Source of the DNA: Gracilimonas halophila
GTDB taxonomy: Bacteria > Bacteroidota > Rhodothermia > Balneolales > Balneolaceae
Assembly: GCF_042684365.1 (NCBI RefSeq)
Contig: NZ_JBHULI010000002.1
Coordinates: 62,001-126,000 of the forward strand
DNA: 64,000 bases
Reading direction: 5' to 3'
Under the pieces are notes generated by a model that made no database searches, was not told the DNA's origin, and saw only the letters and a list, made by a program, of their open reading frames with translations. This document shows positions 25,387-34,381 of this stretch, in pieces (the stretch's first letter is position 1; every line of letters starts with the position of its first letter). A program made the translations under genes and the position numbers.

Positions 25387-26403
25387 GTGAATAACCCGCT
25401 TTTAAATCCCGAAGAAAAAGAAGAAGTTTTTGAACAAACAGTACGTCCCGGCTCCCTTCAGGAATTTATTGGGCAAAAAAAAGCTATTTCCAATCTTTCT
25501 GTATTTATAAAAGCTGCTAAACAGCGGGGCGATGCCCTTGATCACGTGATCCTTTCCGGACCTCCCGGGTTGGGCAAAACCACACTTTCCTATATCATTG
25601 CCAATGAAATGGGCGTAAAGATCAGGCCAACCACCGGACCAGTTCTGGAGAAACCCGGCGACCTTGCGGGTATGCTTACCAACCTGGAAGAAGGTGATGT
25701 GCTATTCATTGATGAGATCCACAGGCTCAATCCGGTGATCGAGGAATATTTGTACTCCGCCATGGAAGATTATAAGCTGGATATTGTGATCGATTCCGGT
25801 CCCAACGCCCGAAGCATTCAGATCGAACTGAATCATTTTACACTGGTTGGTGCGACTACCCGAAAGGGATTATTGACAGCTCCCCTCCGTGCCCGTTTTG
25901 GGATCGATATGCGGCTGGATTATTACGATGTGGAACTGCTTCAGCGAATTGCACTGCGAACGGCGGACATCATGAGTTTGGGCATTACAGATGCAGGTGC
26001 GCATGAAATTGCAAGGAGAAGTCGTGGAACCCCAAGAATTGTGAACAAGCTCCTACGCCGCACACGCGATTTTGCCCAAGTCGATAACGTAGATACCATC
26101 GACGAAAAGATCGCCGACAAAGCCTTAAACGCCCTGGATGTGGATCAAAATGGATTAGATGAAATGGATATCAGAATCCTTAAAGCCATTATTGAAAACT
26201 ATGATGGCGGCCCTGTCGGACTGAGTACATTGGGCGTAGCCGTTGGGGAGGACAAGGGTACTATCGAAGAAGTATATGAGCCGTTCCTCATCAAGGAAGG
26301 TTTTATGCAGCGCACTCCCAAAGGACGGATCTGTACGAAAAAAGCATATCAGTATTTAAGTATTGATCCGGGTAAAAAGGATGGGGATTTGTTTAGTTCA
26401 TAG
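25387..26403 (+). CDS. ruvB: Holliday junction branch migration helicase RuvB
   Basis: A 338-residue AAA+ motor that drives branch migration of Holliday junctions with RuvA. The Walker A motif is G-P-P-G-L-G-K-T (58-65), Walker B is F-I-D-E-I-H-R, sensor 1 is GATTRKGLLTAPLRARFG, and the C-terminal winged helix ends RTPKGRICTKKAYQYL. Translation starts at GTG, since no ATG lies upstream in frame and the family N terminus (LNPEEKEEVFEQTVRPGSLQEFIGQ) fits. ruvA and ruvC are not adjacent. Length is standard. Confidence 0.97.
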   Translation: MNNPLLNPEEKEEVFEQTVRPGSLQEFIGQKKAISNLSVFIKAAKQRGDALDHVILSGPPGLGKTTLSYIIANEMGVKIRPTTGPVLEKPGDLAGMLTNLEEGDVLFIDEIHRLNPVIEEYLYSAMEDYKLDIVIDSGPNARSIQIELNHFTLVGATTRKGLLTAPLRARFGIDMRLDYYDVELLQRIALRTADIMSLGITDAGAHEIARRSRGTPRIVNKLLRRTRDFAQVDNVDTIDEKIADKALNALDVDQNGLDEMDIRILKAIIENYDGGPVGLSTLGVAVGEDKGTIEEVYEPFLIKEGFMQRTPKGRICTKKAYQYLSIDPGKKDGDLFSS

Positions 26404-26425
26404 CTTTTTTCTCCTCAAATCTTTT

Positions 26426-26433
26426 TAACTTTG
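26426..26433 (+). promoter_or_regulatory. -7-like box TAACTTTG ahead of metK
   Basis: TAACTTTGCGC is an exact match to the Bacteroidota -7 consensus TAnnTTTG. It lies about 80 bases before the metK ATG, leaving room for a 70-base leader. The leader shows no recognisable SAM riboswitch. Confidence 0.45.
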
Positions 26434-26513
26434 CGCACTTTATGATCACCGCCTGAATTCGCGGACATTATTTTCCTAACCGAAAGCACCTTATTACTCA
26501 GATTATTATTAGC

Positions 26514-27638
26514 ATGAAAAACCTCTTTACCTCAGAATCCGTATCCGAAGGACATCCGGATAAAGTAGCCGACCAAATTTCAGATGCCATCTTAGACACC
26601 CTTCTCACCGACGATCCCGAATCCCGCGTAGCGGTAGAAACCCTTGTAACCACAGGCCTTGCCGTGGTTTCCGGAGAAGTGACCACTGATGCTTATGTGG
26701 ATGTTCAGGAAATAGTTCGACAGGTGATCCGTGAGATCGGCTATACCAAACCCTCCTATCGTTTTGACTCTGAAAGCTGTGGTGTACTCACTACCATTCA
26801 TACCCAGAGCCCTGATATCGCCATGGGCGTTGATCGTAATGGTGCCGGTGATCAGGGAATGATGTTCGGTTATGCTACCCGGCAGACACCCGAGTTTATG
26901 CCGATGCCGCTTCAATATTCACACAACTTGCTTCGGGAACTGGCTCGTATTCGTAAGAAAACAGACCTAATGCCTTACCTTGCGCCGGATAGTAAAAGTC
27001 AGGTTACCATTGAGTATGATGATGCCGGAGAACCAAAGCGTATTCACACTATCGTACTCTCAACACAACATGATGAAGGTGTTGAGCAGGCGCAGATCAA
27101 AGAAGATGTTAAAAAGCACCTGGTTTCTAAGGTACTTCCTGCTGAATTGTTAGATGATGAAACCATTTATCATGTGAACCCGACCGGCAAATTTGTGATA
27201 GGCGGACCGCACGGGGACACCGGACTTACCGGACGGAAGATCATTGTAGATACTTACGGTGGATTTGGCGCTCATGGTGGTGGAGCTTTTTCAGGAAAAG
27301 ACCCATCCAAGGTGGATCGTAGTGCAGCCTATGCTTCCAGGCATATCGCCAAGAATATACTGGCTGCTGACCTTGCCGACGAGTGCCTTGTACAGCTTGC
27401 GTATGCGATCGGTGTTGCAGAGCCCGTTTCCATCAACGTGAATACCTATGGAACCGGAAAAATGAGCGATGTGGAGCTGGCCGATAAAGTAACCAAAACC
27501 TTTGACTGCACCCCAAAAGGAATCATTGAGCGGTTCAACCTGAAGTCTCCCATCTACAGAAATACGGCCGCTTATGGTCACTTTGGTAGAGAGGAATTTC
27601 CATGGGAGAAACTGGATTATGTGGATAAATTGGGATAG
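26514..27638 (+). CDS. metK: S-adenosylmethionine synthetase
   Basis: A 374-residue enzyme making SAM from methionine and ATP. Motifs: G-H-P-D-K (13-17), GAGDQGMMFGYA, the P-loop-like GGAFSGKDPSKVDRSAAYASR, and GGPHGDTGLTGRKIIVDTYGG. The length is normal for bacterial MetK (about 380-400). It is monocistronic by spacing, with a likely promoter 80 bases upstream and two hairpins downstream. Confidence 0.97.
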   Translation: MKNLFTSESVSEGHPDKVADQISDAILDTLLTDDPESRVAVETLVTTGLAVVSGEVTTDAYVDVQEIVRQVIREIGYTKPSYRFDSESCGVLTTIHTQSPDIAMGVDRNGAGDQGMMFGYATRQTPEFMPMPLQYSHNLLRELARIRKKTDLMPYLAPDSKSQVTIEYDDAGEPKRIHTIVLSTQHDEGVEQAQIKEDVKKHLVSKVLPAELLDDETIYHVNPTGKFVIGGPHGDTGLTGRKIIVDTYGGFGAHGGGAFSGKDPSKVDRSAAYASRHIAKNILAADLADECLVQLAYAIGVAEPVSINVNTYGTGKMSDVELADKVTKTFDCTPKGIIERFNLKSPIYRNTAAYGHFGREEFPWEKLDYVDKLG

Positions 27639-27689
27639 TGAATGTTGAACAGATGAATATTCAATATTGAATTAGACTCGTTAGACTCG

Positions 27690-27734
27690 TTCCCAACCTC
27701 CCGGTTGGGAATGCATGACGGAACCTCCGGTTCC
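27690..27734. repeat. Two adjacent hairpins downstream of metK
   Basis: Hairpin one has arms TTCCCAACC and GGTTGGGAA (27690-27698, 27703-27711). Hairpin two has arms GGAACC and GGTTCC (27720-27725, 27729-27734). The paired TTCCCAACC...GGAACCTCCGGTTCC design is a common dispersed REP-like type. No T-run follows, so termination is not assured. A related GGAGGC-AGA-GCCTCC hairpin lies at 37125-37139. Confidence 0.6.
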
Positions 27735-27800
27735 ACACATAGTTTACTTTCTTTTCGACAATCTCCCCATTTCTGTTATTTTCCGTGAATTCTTAATTCA

Positions 27801-28604
27801 ATGGAGTTTATGGATAACGAGCGCTTTCAATCAGATTCAGGCCAGCCAACGATAGAGATCTTCGACATTCCCATCATGGAGCCAATGGTCACTTTCACCG
27901 ACCTTTGGATCACCGCCGTTTGTTTGTATGCACTTGTTAAACTCATCAAGCTCAATAAGAAAGGGAAACTGCACCAGTACATGCGATGGTACTTTGGGAT
28001 CATGGCGCTGGCTACTTTTTTGGGAGGGGTTCTTGGCCATGCCTTTCAATATGCAGTCGGGCTGGAATGGAAGCTACCCGGATGGCTCATCAGTATGCTT
28101 GCTGTGATGGCTGTTGAGCGCGCATCCATCATGCACGCCAAGCCGGTCATCAACGAGAAGTTCGGCAAGTTCCTGGAAGTGGCCAATGTGGTTGAACTCC
28201 TTACCTTTGCCGTGATCACCTTCACCACTTTAAACTTTTTCTTCATTCAGGTTCACTCGGCTTATGGCCTTGGATTGGTCGTTCTGCCATTGCATTTCCT
28301 CGTTTACTGGCGTACGAGAAATGAAGGGAGCCGTATTTTCTTTCTTACTGTACTTTTTGCCACCTTAGCTGCTTTCTTTTATACCAGTGAAATTGGATTG
28401 CACACCTGGTTCAACCATCTGGATATAGCTCACACGGTGATGGCCTTCAGTATGTACTTCTTCTACCGGGGCACCCTGAAACTGGAAGTACTGAAACCTG
28501 AAGACATTCATGAAGAAAAAGGTTCTTTTGCAGATGCTGTTCGCGATGCCTTTGAGGGATTAATAAAGAACCTGAAAAGAGAACATGTAGAAAATGACGA
28601 ATAA
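27801..28604 (+). CDS. Polytopic membrane protein with conserved-looking histidines
   Basis: A 267-residue protein with about seven hydrophobic segments from residue 30 to 235 and a charged C-terminal tail (EDIHEEKGSFADAVRDAFEGLIKNLKREH). Histidines in or near membrane ends (GHAFQYAVG; HTWFNHLDIAHTVMAFSMYFFYRG) are reminiscent of the CREST-type hydrolases (ceramidase/PAQR-like), but I cannot confirm that family. Residues 1-28 are hydrophilic and may include an over-long start: ATG codons occur at 27801 and 27810. It stands alone between metK and a secreted amidohydrolase. Confidence 0.75.
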   Translation: MEFMDNERFQSDSGQPTIEIFDIPIMEPMVTFTDLWITAVCLYALVKLIKLNKKGKLHQYMRWYFGIMALATFLGGVLGHAFQYAVGLEWKLPGWLISMLAVMAVERASIMHAKPVINEKFGKFLEVANVVELLTFAVITFTTLNFFFIQVHSAYGLGLVVLPLHFLVYWRTRNEGSRIFFLTVLFATLAAFFYTSEIGLHTWFNHLDIAHTVMAFSMYFFYRGTLKLEVLKPEDIHEEKGSFADAVRDAFEGLIKNLKREHVENDE

Positions 28605-28646
28605 TTTCATATTCTTATACATTCACTAATACTTAATCATCCTGCC

Positions 28647-29981
28647 ATGAAAAACGTAGCTCTCTTCTTACTTTTAGCATCCTGCTTATTGGTCTCTTGC
28701 GCTCCAGGCGAGCCGCAAACTGTATTCACCAATGTCTCAGTAATTCCAATGGACACTGAGTTGGTCTTAGAGGATCAAACCGTTGTCATTAAAGGAGATC
28801 GTATCGTCCAAGTTGCTCCTTCATCCGAGGTGAATGTAGCATCAAATGCCACCATCATTGACGGTGACGGGAAATACCTGTTACCCGGCCTAGCTGAAAT
28901 GCATGGACACGTTCCCCCTACGGATCCCGGGCCTGATGCCCCCGACTATTTTGACGATGAGTACGTGGAAAGCACCCTGTTTTTATACATCTCAGCAGGT
29001 GTCACAACGGTGCGGGGAATGCTGGGATATGAGAATCAGCTTGAGTTGAAAGAGCGCGTTAACTCCGGTGAATTGATCGGGCCGAATCTTTATCTGGCCG
29101 GACCAAGTTTTAATGGCAACACAATTTCCTCCCCTGAACAAGCCGATGAACGGGTTCGTGTGCACAAAGAAGAGGGTTGGGATCTGCTCAAAGTTCACCC
29201 CGGATTATCTCTTGAGGAATATGATGCCATGGCAGAGACGGCTAATGAAATGGGTATCACTTTTGGCGGACATGTTCCTGCGAATGTTGGGGTGATCCAT
29301 GCCATTGAATCCGGACAGATCACCATTGATCATGTGGATGGGTATGTGAATTACCTGCAGCAGTTTGATGGTGAGGAGATGGAAGAAAAACTGGCTGAAG
29401 TCATACAACTTACCAAAGAACATGATGTGTGGATCGTCCCGACCATGGCGCTATGGGAAACCATCATAGGTGCCGCCGATTACGAAGCCATGAAGCAATA
29501 CGATGAACTGAAGTATATACCTGAAGCCGTTAAGCAGAACTACTTCGATTTTGCAGCTAATCCGCAAAGCGGTTACTCTTCTGATAATCCTCAGGAACGC
29601 GCCGAACTACGCACGCAGATCTTATCAGAAATGAATATGGCCGGTGTAAAGATACTGATGGGAACCGATGCCCCTCAGCTTTTCAGTGTTCCGGGAATTT
29701 CAATACACCGCGAACTGCCACACATGCAAGCCGCCGGAATGAGCAATTTTGAGATCATTGAAAGCGGAACAAAGAATGTAGGTGAGTATTTTGCCGATTG
29801 GGATGAGTTCGGAACTATAGCTGAAGGACAACGAGCGGATCTTATTTTAGTGAATGGGAATCCGCTGGAAGACCTTTCCGCCATTCAGGATCATTCCGGT
29901 GTAATGGTGCAGGGTAAATGGTATTCAAGGGAAATGATCGATGAGAAGTTAGCGGAAATAGCAGCTTATTATGCTGAATAA
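28647..29981 (+). CDS. Amidohydrolase family lipoprotein
   Basis: A 444-residue lipoprotein (lipobox L-V-S-C, Cys19) of the metal-dependent amidohydrolase superfamily. The metal ligands are present: H-G-H in LAEMHGHVPP, K in WDLLKVHPG, H in GGHVPANVG, H in TIDHVDGY and D in LMGTDAPQ. The C-terminal EGQRADLILVNGNPLEDLSAIQDHSGVMVQGKWY closes the composite beta domain. It belongs to the imidazolonepropionase/prolidase-like group; the substrate is unknown. It is in the same orientation as, but separated from, the amidohydrolase pair at 30819-33325 by a minus-strand gene. Confidence 0.9.
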   Translation: MKNVALFLLLASCLLVSCAPGEPQTVFTNVSVIPMDTELVLEDQTVVIKGDRIVQVAPSSEVNVASNATIIDGDGKYLLPGLAEMHGHVPPTDPGPDAPDYFDDEYVESTLFLYISAGVTTVRGMLGYENQLELKERVNSGELIGPNLYLAGPSFNGNTISSPEQADERVRVHKEEGWDLLKVHPGLSLEEYDAMAETANEMGITFGGHVPANVGVIHAIESGQITIDHVDGYVNYLQQFDGEEMEEKLAEVIQLTKEHDVWIVPTMALWETIIGAADYEAMKQYDELKYIPEAVKQNYFDFAANPQSGYSSDNPQERAELRTQILSEMNMAGVKILMGTDAPQLFSVPGISIHRELPHMQAAGMSNFEIIESGTKNVGEYFADWDEFGTIAEGQRADLILVNGNPLEDLSAIQDHSGVMVQGKWYSREMIDEKLAEIAAYYAE

Positions 29982-30016
29982 CCAATAAGTCGGTGACTCA
30001 GGCAGTTACTTTATTG

Positions 30017-30673
30017 TCAGTTGTCAAACAGATTTCTGACTTTATTTTCCAGCTGTTCAACAACTCCGCTTCTGAGGGCTTCTTCCATGGCCTTTTGCAG
30101 TAATGGTTTCAGAACCTGCCGCACACTTTGTTTAATGGTGTTAGTTCCATTACGCCCAATATCATCAAGGGTTACCTCCGTTGTTCGCTCCCTTTCCAAG
30201 CTACTGCTTACCGTTATATTCCCGTCCTCAATCAGCAAGTATTGAATGATCAAAGAGGTTTCGGATGATTCTTCAGAAGCCAGATCCATAGTTTCATTCA
30301 GCTTTTTGAGGTTTACTCCAACTCCAATTTCCTCAAAAAAGAGATCCGGGCTTTTTACTATGATCTCGTTCACTACAATCTGATCGGAGAATAGGGACCA
30401 AATATCCATATTCATAGAAGCTTCCTTGATATATAGCGCCGGTTCATTGCTAAATCCTTCCGGGTTTTGAACCGTAAACCCGCTAATGGTTCCGCTCCCG
30501 CTAAATATTGAAACGCTTACGTTATCAACCGTAACCTGGGTTTGTAATAATTCTGAGCCATTTTCTTCGATCCCGGATCTTATCATGCCATCTAGTGACA
30601 AAGTGATCACCAGTATTGCTGCAATGATCACCACCACAAATCCGCCAACTATTTTTAAAACTTTATTTTTCAT
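30017..30673 (-). CDS. Single-span periplasmic protein of AsmA/DUF748-like type
   Basis: A 218-residue protein when started at the ATG at 30673 (MKNKVLKIVGGFVVVIIAAI), which places a membrane anchor at the N terminus. The open frame extends 40 residues further upstream, but those residues are basic and unlike a signal, so I prefer the internal start. After the anchor it reads GIEENGSELLQTQVTVDNVSVSIFSGSGTISGFTVQNPEGFSNEPALYIKEASMNMD, a style shared with AsmA-like/DUF748 envelope proteins. It lies between two plus-strand amidohydrolase genes. Role unknown; AsmA-like proteins act in envelope lipid transport. Confidence 0.7.
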   Translation of the reverse strand: MKNKVLKIVGGFVVVIIAAILVITLSLDGMIRSGIEENGSELLQTQVTVDNVSVSIFSGSGTISGFTVQNPEGFSNEPALYIKEASMNMDIWSLFSDQIVVNEIIVKSPDLFFEEIGVGVNLKKLNETMDLASEESSETSLIIQYLLIEDGNITVSSSLERERTTEVTLDDIGRNGTNTIKQSVRQVLKPLLQKAMEEALRSGVVEQLENKVRNLFDN

Positions 30674-30818
30674 GTTTTTTTTGCCTGCTTGAACTTTGAA
30701 AACTTCAATCCAAGCTACTGTAGATTGTTCCATTTTCCTCTTTTTACGAAGCAACTCTTTTATGGCACTTCTTTTTTTATAAATTAAGCCCAATAAATTT
30801 TAACTAATCATTGACCTA

Positions 30819-32138
30819 ATGAAAAAACCGATACGAAGTGTTTTACTCGCCTTGGTTTGTGTTCTTATGTTTGGGGTGAATGGGTTTTCACAATCCACAC
30901 CACAGGCATTTACCGGGGCACAGATCATTCCCATATCAGGCGAGCCTATAAATAATGGGGTACTTATTGTACAGGACGGAAAGATCACCGCAGTTGGCGG
31001 TTCTAATACCCGGATTCCACGAGGAGCCGAAGTTCACGATGTTTCCGGACAAGTGATCTTGCCCGGACTTGTTGACACCCACTCTCACATTGGAGATGGT
31101 GATGGTGGCGACCGCTCTGCTACCTTACATCCTGATGTTCGCATTATGGATTCCATTGATCCAAGAAGCCCCTCATTCAAAAGAGCTCTTGCAGGCGGTA
31201 TTACTTCTGTAAATGTAATGCCGGGTTCAGGACACCTGATGAGTGGACAAACCGTGTACCTGAAACTACGTAAAGCCAATGTTATTGAAGACATGCTGCT
31301 TTACACAGATGATGAAAAGACTATCTACGGCGGACTAAAAATGGCTAACGGAACCAACCCAAGAGGGAATCCGCCTTCACCGGGAACACGAGCAAAAGCT
31401 GCTTCCATGGTTCGTGAGCTATATATCAAAGCTCAGGAGTATCAGGCAAAGATCGAAGCTGCTTATGGCGACGAAAGTAAAATGCCTCCCCGTGATATCG
31501 GCATGGAAACTCTTGTAGAAGTTCTTGAAGGCAAGCGAATTGTTCACAATCATACGCACAAGCATCAGGATATTCTTACTGCTATGCGATTAGCCGAAGA
31601 ATTTGACTATCGACTTGTTTTACAGCACGTAAGTGAAGCCTGGAAAGTAGCTGATGAAATTGCAAATTCTGATAATGTCCTGGGAGCTTCCATCATCACG
31701 CTCGATTCATTTGGTGGAAAGGTTGAAGCTGCTGAAATAAGAAACTCCAATGGTAAGGTTCTTGAAGAGGCCGGAGCACTGGTTGGATTCCATACGGATG
31801 ACGGTATAACGGACTCCAGAATGTTTCTGCGCCATGCTGCTCTCGGTATTAAAGAAGGTATGAGTCGCGAAGAGGCCCTCAGAGCTGTAACCATCGCCAA
31901 TGCCATTATGATGGATATTGATGACAAAGTAGGAACTCTTGAGGAAGGCAAAGATGCTGATTTCATCATCCTTAACGGAGATCCTTTCAGTGTTTATACT
32001 CATGTTCAGCAAACCTGGATCGAAGGACAGAAAGTCTGGGATCGCAGTAACGAAGAGGACAAAAAATTTGCTACCGGCGGATATCAGATCTATCCCGGTA
32101 CCATTCATACACACCACGGAGAAGGAGGTTTGAAATGA
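30819..32138 (+). CDS. Secreted amidohydrolase (active partner of a pair)
   Basis: A 439-residue amidohydrolase with a signal peptide (about 1-25, FGVNGFSQS). The metal and catalytic residues are visible: H-S-H in VDTHSHIG, a His cluster N-H-T-H-K-H-Q-D, LQHVSEAWK, and the catalytic Asp in GFHTDDGITD. It ends in HHGEGGLK. Its stop overlaps the next amidohydrolase start by four bases (ATGA), so the two are translationally coupled. The partner is a clear paralog that lacks key residues. Substrate unknown; secreted relatives act on peptides or N-acyl compounds. Confidence 0.92.
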   Translation: MKKPIRSVLLALVCVLMFGVNGFSQSTPQAFTGAQIIPISGEPINNGVLIVQDGKITAVGGSNTRIPRGAEVHDVSGQVILPGLVDTHSHIGDGDGGDRSATLHPDVRIMDSIDPRSPSFKRALAGGITSVNVMPGSGHLMSGQTVYLKLRKANVIEDMLLYTDDEKTIYGGLKMANGTNPRGNPPSPGTRAKAASMVRELYIKAQEYQAKIEAAYGDESKMPPRDIGMETLVEVLEGKRIVHNHTHKHQDILTAMRLAEEFDYRLVLQHVSEAWKVADEIANSDNVLGASIITLDSFGGKVEAAEIRNSNGKVLEEAGALVGFHTDDGITDSRMFLRHAALGIKEGMSREEALRAVTIANAIMMDIDDKVGTLEEGKDADFIILNGDPFSVYTHVQQTWIEGQKVWDRSNEEDKKFATGGYQIYPGTIHTHHGEGGLK

Positions 32139-33325
32139 GATTATTAAAAAAATTAATACTACTGCCGGCATTTTTACTTGCGTTTAGCTTTACAACTGAA
32201 GCACAGATCGCAGTTAAAGGTGAAACTGTTTATACCATGGCAGGTCAACCTATTTCAAATGGTGTGGTACTCATAAAAGATGGAAAAATTGAACGTGTAG
32301 GTTCAGGTATCAATATCCCATCCGGCTATGAAGTTTACGAAGCGAAAGTTGTTACGCCTGGTTTGATCGATGCCCACTCAGTGGTAGGCTTAGCCGGCCA
32401 TCTGAATGTGGATGCCGATCAGGACCAACTTGAAACTTCCAACCCTATTCAGCCCGAACTTCGTGCCATTGATGCATACAATGCTCAGGAAGCCCTCGTT
32501 GGTTTTCTTCGTGATCAGGGAGTAACCACCGTTCATACCGGACACGGACCGGGAGCCCTTATAAGTGGCCAAACCATGATCATAAAAACTACCGGTGAAA
32601 CGGTCGACGACAATTTGATCGAGGCCTCAAAAATGCTTGCCTTCACTTTAGGCGATAACCTGAGCCGCGCTTTCAGTAAGCCCGGAACTCGCGCCAAAGG
32701 GATCGCCATGCTGAGACAAGAGCTGATCAAAGCTCAAGCCTACCTGGAAAAAAGAAACAGTGAGGATGATTACAGCAAAGATCTGGGAATGGAAGCCTTA
32801 GCCGACTTACTTGAAGGTAAGAAAACGGCGCTGGTCACGGTTCATAAAGCCAACGATATCATGTCGGCCATTCGCTTACAGGAAGAGTTCGATTTTCCTA
32901 TGATCCTGGATGGTATGGCTGAAGCCTATATGGTCATTGATGAGATCAAAGCTGGTGGATATTCTGTAACCATTCACCCGTCTATGATACGTCCGGGTGG
33001 CGATGCCAAGAACGCATCTATGGAAACAGCTGCTAAGCTGTATGAAGCGGGTATTCCTATCGCCTTCCAAAGTGGGTTCGAAGGATACGTACCCAAAACC
33101 CGTGTCGTTCATTACGAAGCCGGTGTTGCTGCTGCAAATGGCCTAGGGAAAGAAAATGCACTCAAAGTACTGACCATTGATGCTGCCAAGCTTTTGGGTA
33201 TCGATAACCGTGTCGGCTCCCTGGAAAGGGGTAAAGATGCGGACCTGGTTATGTACAACGGCGACCCGCTTGAGTACATTACCAATGTCACCGGTGTGAT
33301 CATCAACGGTGAAAAAGTGAAGTAA
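32135..33325 (+). CDS. Secreted amidohydrolase-like protein lacking key metal ligands
   Basis: A 396-residue paralog of the upstream enzyme with a signal peptide (about 1-23, FTTEAQ). Compared by eye, the HxH motif is H-S-V (IDAHSVVG) instead of H-S-H, and the LQHVSEAW histidine is replaced (ILDGMAEAY). The catalytic HTDD region reads QSGFEG. The barrel framework (GHGPGALISGQTMIIKT, LERGKDADLVMYNGDPLEYI) is intact. It is therefore probably non-catalytic, possibly a structural subunit of a heteromeric enzyme. Translation is coupled to the upstream gene by an ATGA overlap. Confidence 0.88.
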   Translation: MRLLKKLILLPAFLLAFSFTTEAQIAVKGETVYTMAGQPISNGVVLIKDGKIERVGSGINIPSGYEVYEAKVVTPGLIDAHSVVGLAGHLNVDADQDQLETSNPIQPELRAIDAYNAQEALVGFLRDQGVTTVHTGHGPGALISGQTMIIKTTGETVDDNLIEASKMLAFTLGDNLSRAFSKPGTRAKGIAMLRQELIKAQAYLEKRNSEDDYSKDLGMEALADLLEGKKTALVTVHKANDIMSAIRLQEEFDFPMILDGMAEAYMVIDEIKAGGYSVTIHPSMIRPGGDAKNASMETAAKLYEAGIPIAFQSGFEGYVPKTRVVHYEAGVAAANGLGKENALKVLTIDAAKLLGIDNRVGSLERGKDADLVMYNGDPLEYITNVTGVIINGEKVK

Positions 33326-33333
33326 CTTTTGTT

Positions 33334-33804
33334 ATGACAACTACATTTAAAAAAGCGAAAGAGCCGGGAGAAATTCCGGCTCTTTTTGTTGAAGCCTGGA
33401 TGAACCGTGATGCAAATATGCTCTCCTCCCTTTTCACAGAAGAAGCTGAGTTCGTGAATGTAGTGGGATTATGGTGGCATAATCGTAAAGACATCGAAAG
33501 GGCACATGCCTACGGCTTTGAGAATATCTTTGGGGAATCGGATCTGAGGATCATGGAGTCTTCTGTAAAATACCTGCATGAGGATATCGCCGTTGTTCAT
33601 GCCCGAATGCGACTGAAGAACCAAACCCAAAAAGGTGAGGTAAGAACACCCTCAATACGTCAAAACATCTTTAGTTTTGTTGTGCAAAAGCAGGAAGGAT
33701 CCTGGGTCTGGGTTTCTGCTCATAACACGGACATCGTTCCGGGTGCTGAAACCAATATCATTGATGAGGAAGGAAATTTCAGATCTGTTAATTACAGGAA
33801 GTGA
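33334..33804 (+). CDS. SnoaL-like / SgcJ-EcaC family protein
   Basis: A 156-residue protein of the nuclear-transport-factor-2 fold (DUF4440/SgcJ-EcaC group): EIPALFVEAWMNRDANMLSSLFTEEAEFVNVVGLWWHNRKDIERAH, then VVHARMRL and GSWVWVSAHNTDIVPGAE. It has no signal peptide. The family is catalytically diverse and the substrate cannot be named. It starts nine bases after the amidohydrolase pair on the same strand and probably belongs to that operon. Confidence 0.85.
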   Translation: MTTTFKKAKEPGEIPALFVEAWMNRDANMLSSLFTEEAEFVNVVGLWWHNRKDIERAHAYGFENIFGESDLRIMESSVKYLHEDIAVVHARMRLKNQTQKGEVRTPSIRQNIFSFVVQKQEGSWVWVSAHNTDIVPGAETNIIDEEGNFRSVNYRK

Positions 33805-33824
33805 TAGGCCTAGCTTTGTCCATT

Positions 33825-33843
33825 ACGGCTCAGTGAGCCGTAG
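33825..33843. repeat. CGGCTCAG-family hairpin, copy 2
   Basis: Near-perfect palindrome TACGGCTCA-G-TGAGCCGTA begins about 20 bases after the stop of the SnoaL-like gene. It is the cleanest of the three copies in the window (others near 13599 and 53528). Confidence 0.65.
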
Positions 33844-33973
33844 GAAGGTTGCTATCATCAATTTATTAAAGGTAAGTTCGATATAAGGTCTCTGAAGTAG
33901 ACCGCCATATAGGATTAGATAATTCGATGACAAACTGAGGCAGATGTCAAAGATAAAAAACTAAATCCCGGTT

Positions 33974-34131
33974 TTGTCATTTCGACCGGAAAGAATGAGC
34001 CTGAAAGGCGAATGAGTGGAGTGGAGAAATCTACGGAGATTGAATACAGCAATGCTGCTCTTTTCGACTCCGTAGATTTCTCAGCTTCTTTTCGTTCGTT
34101 TTCACTCACTACATTACGTTCGAAATGACAA
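33974..34131. repeat. Large nested inverted repeat (about 158 nt)
   Basis: Outer arms TTGTCATTTCGA (33974-33985) and the exact complement (34120-34131) enclose inner 15-bp perfect arms GAGAAATCTACGGAG (34024-34038) and complement (34068-34082). Imperfect pairing lies between. It occupies the middle of the 577-bp gap between 33804 and 34382. The GTCATTTCGAC...GAGAAATCT wording matches, from memory, a dispersed repeat frequent in Bacteroidota genomes. I see no credible gene in the rest of this gap. Confidence 0.8.
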
Positions 34132-34323
34132 GCGAGGCAATGGTAGTTAAAACCTAAGAACCAAAACTGTCAAATTACCTGACATCTACTAAGGATGGCA
34201 GGAATAAACAGCTTACTCGTCGAAGAATCTTTCGCAAATATGACCAATTGCTTCATGAACAATAATCAGTTCCCAAATGGCTTTCTTATCCTGAAAGTTT
34301 GCAGAATGAAAAAACTCACAAAC

Positions 34324-34359
34324 AAAAAAAGCCCCGATGCTAAACATCGGGGCTTTTTT
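34324..34359. terminator. Strong terminator, likely for the M14 peptidase gene
   Basis: Nine-bp stem GCCCCGATG / CATCGGGGC (34331-34339, 34345-34353) around CTAAA. Seven A residues on the left give the minus-strand T-run, and six T residues lie on the right. It is 22 bases downstream of the M14 stop on the minus strand and is usable in both directions. Confidence 0.9.
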
Positions 34360-34381
34360 CTACTCTTATTTTACTGCTTCT

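Noticed and set aside
26434..26513. SAM riboswitch in the metK leader
   Set aside because: The leader of about 80 bases shows no convincing kink-turn or conserved SAM-I/SAM-II core, and no terminator or sequestering hairpin.
31707..32171. 154-codon open frame antisense to the amidohydrolase pair
   Set aside because: It overlaps two strongly supported plus-strand genes and their coupling site.
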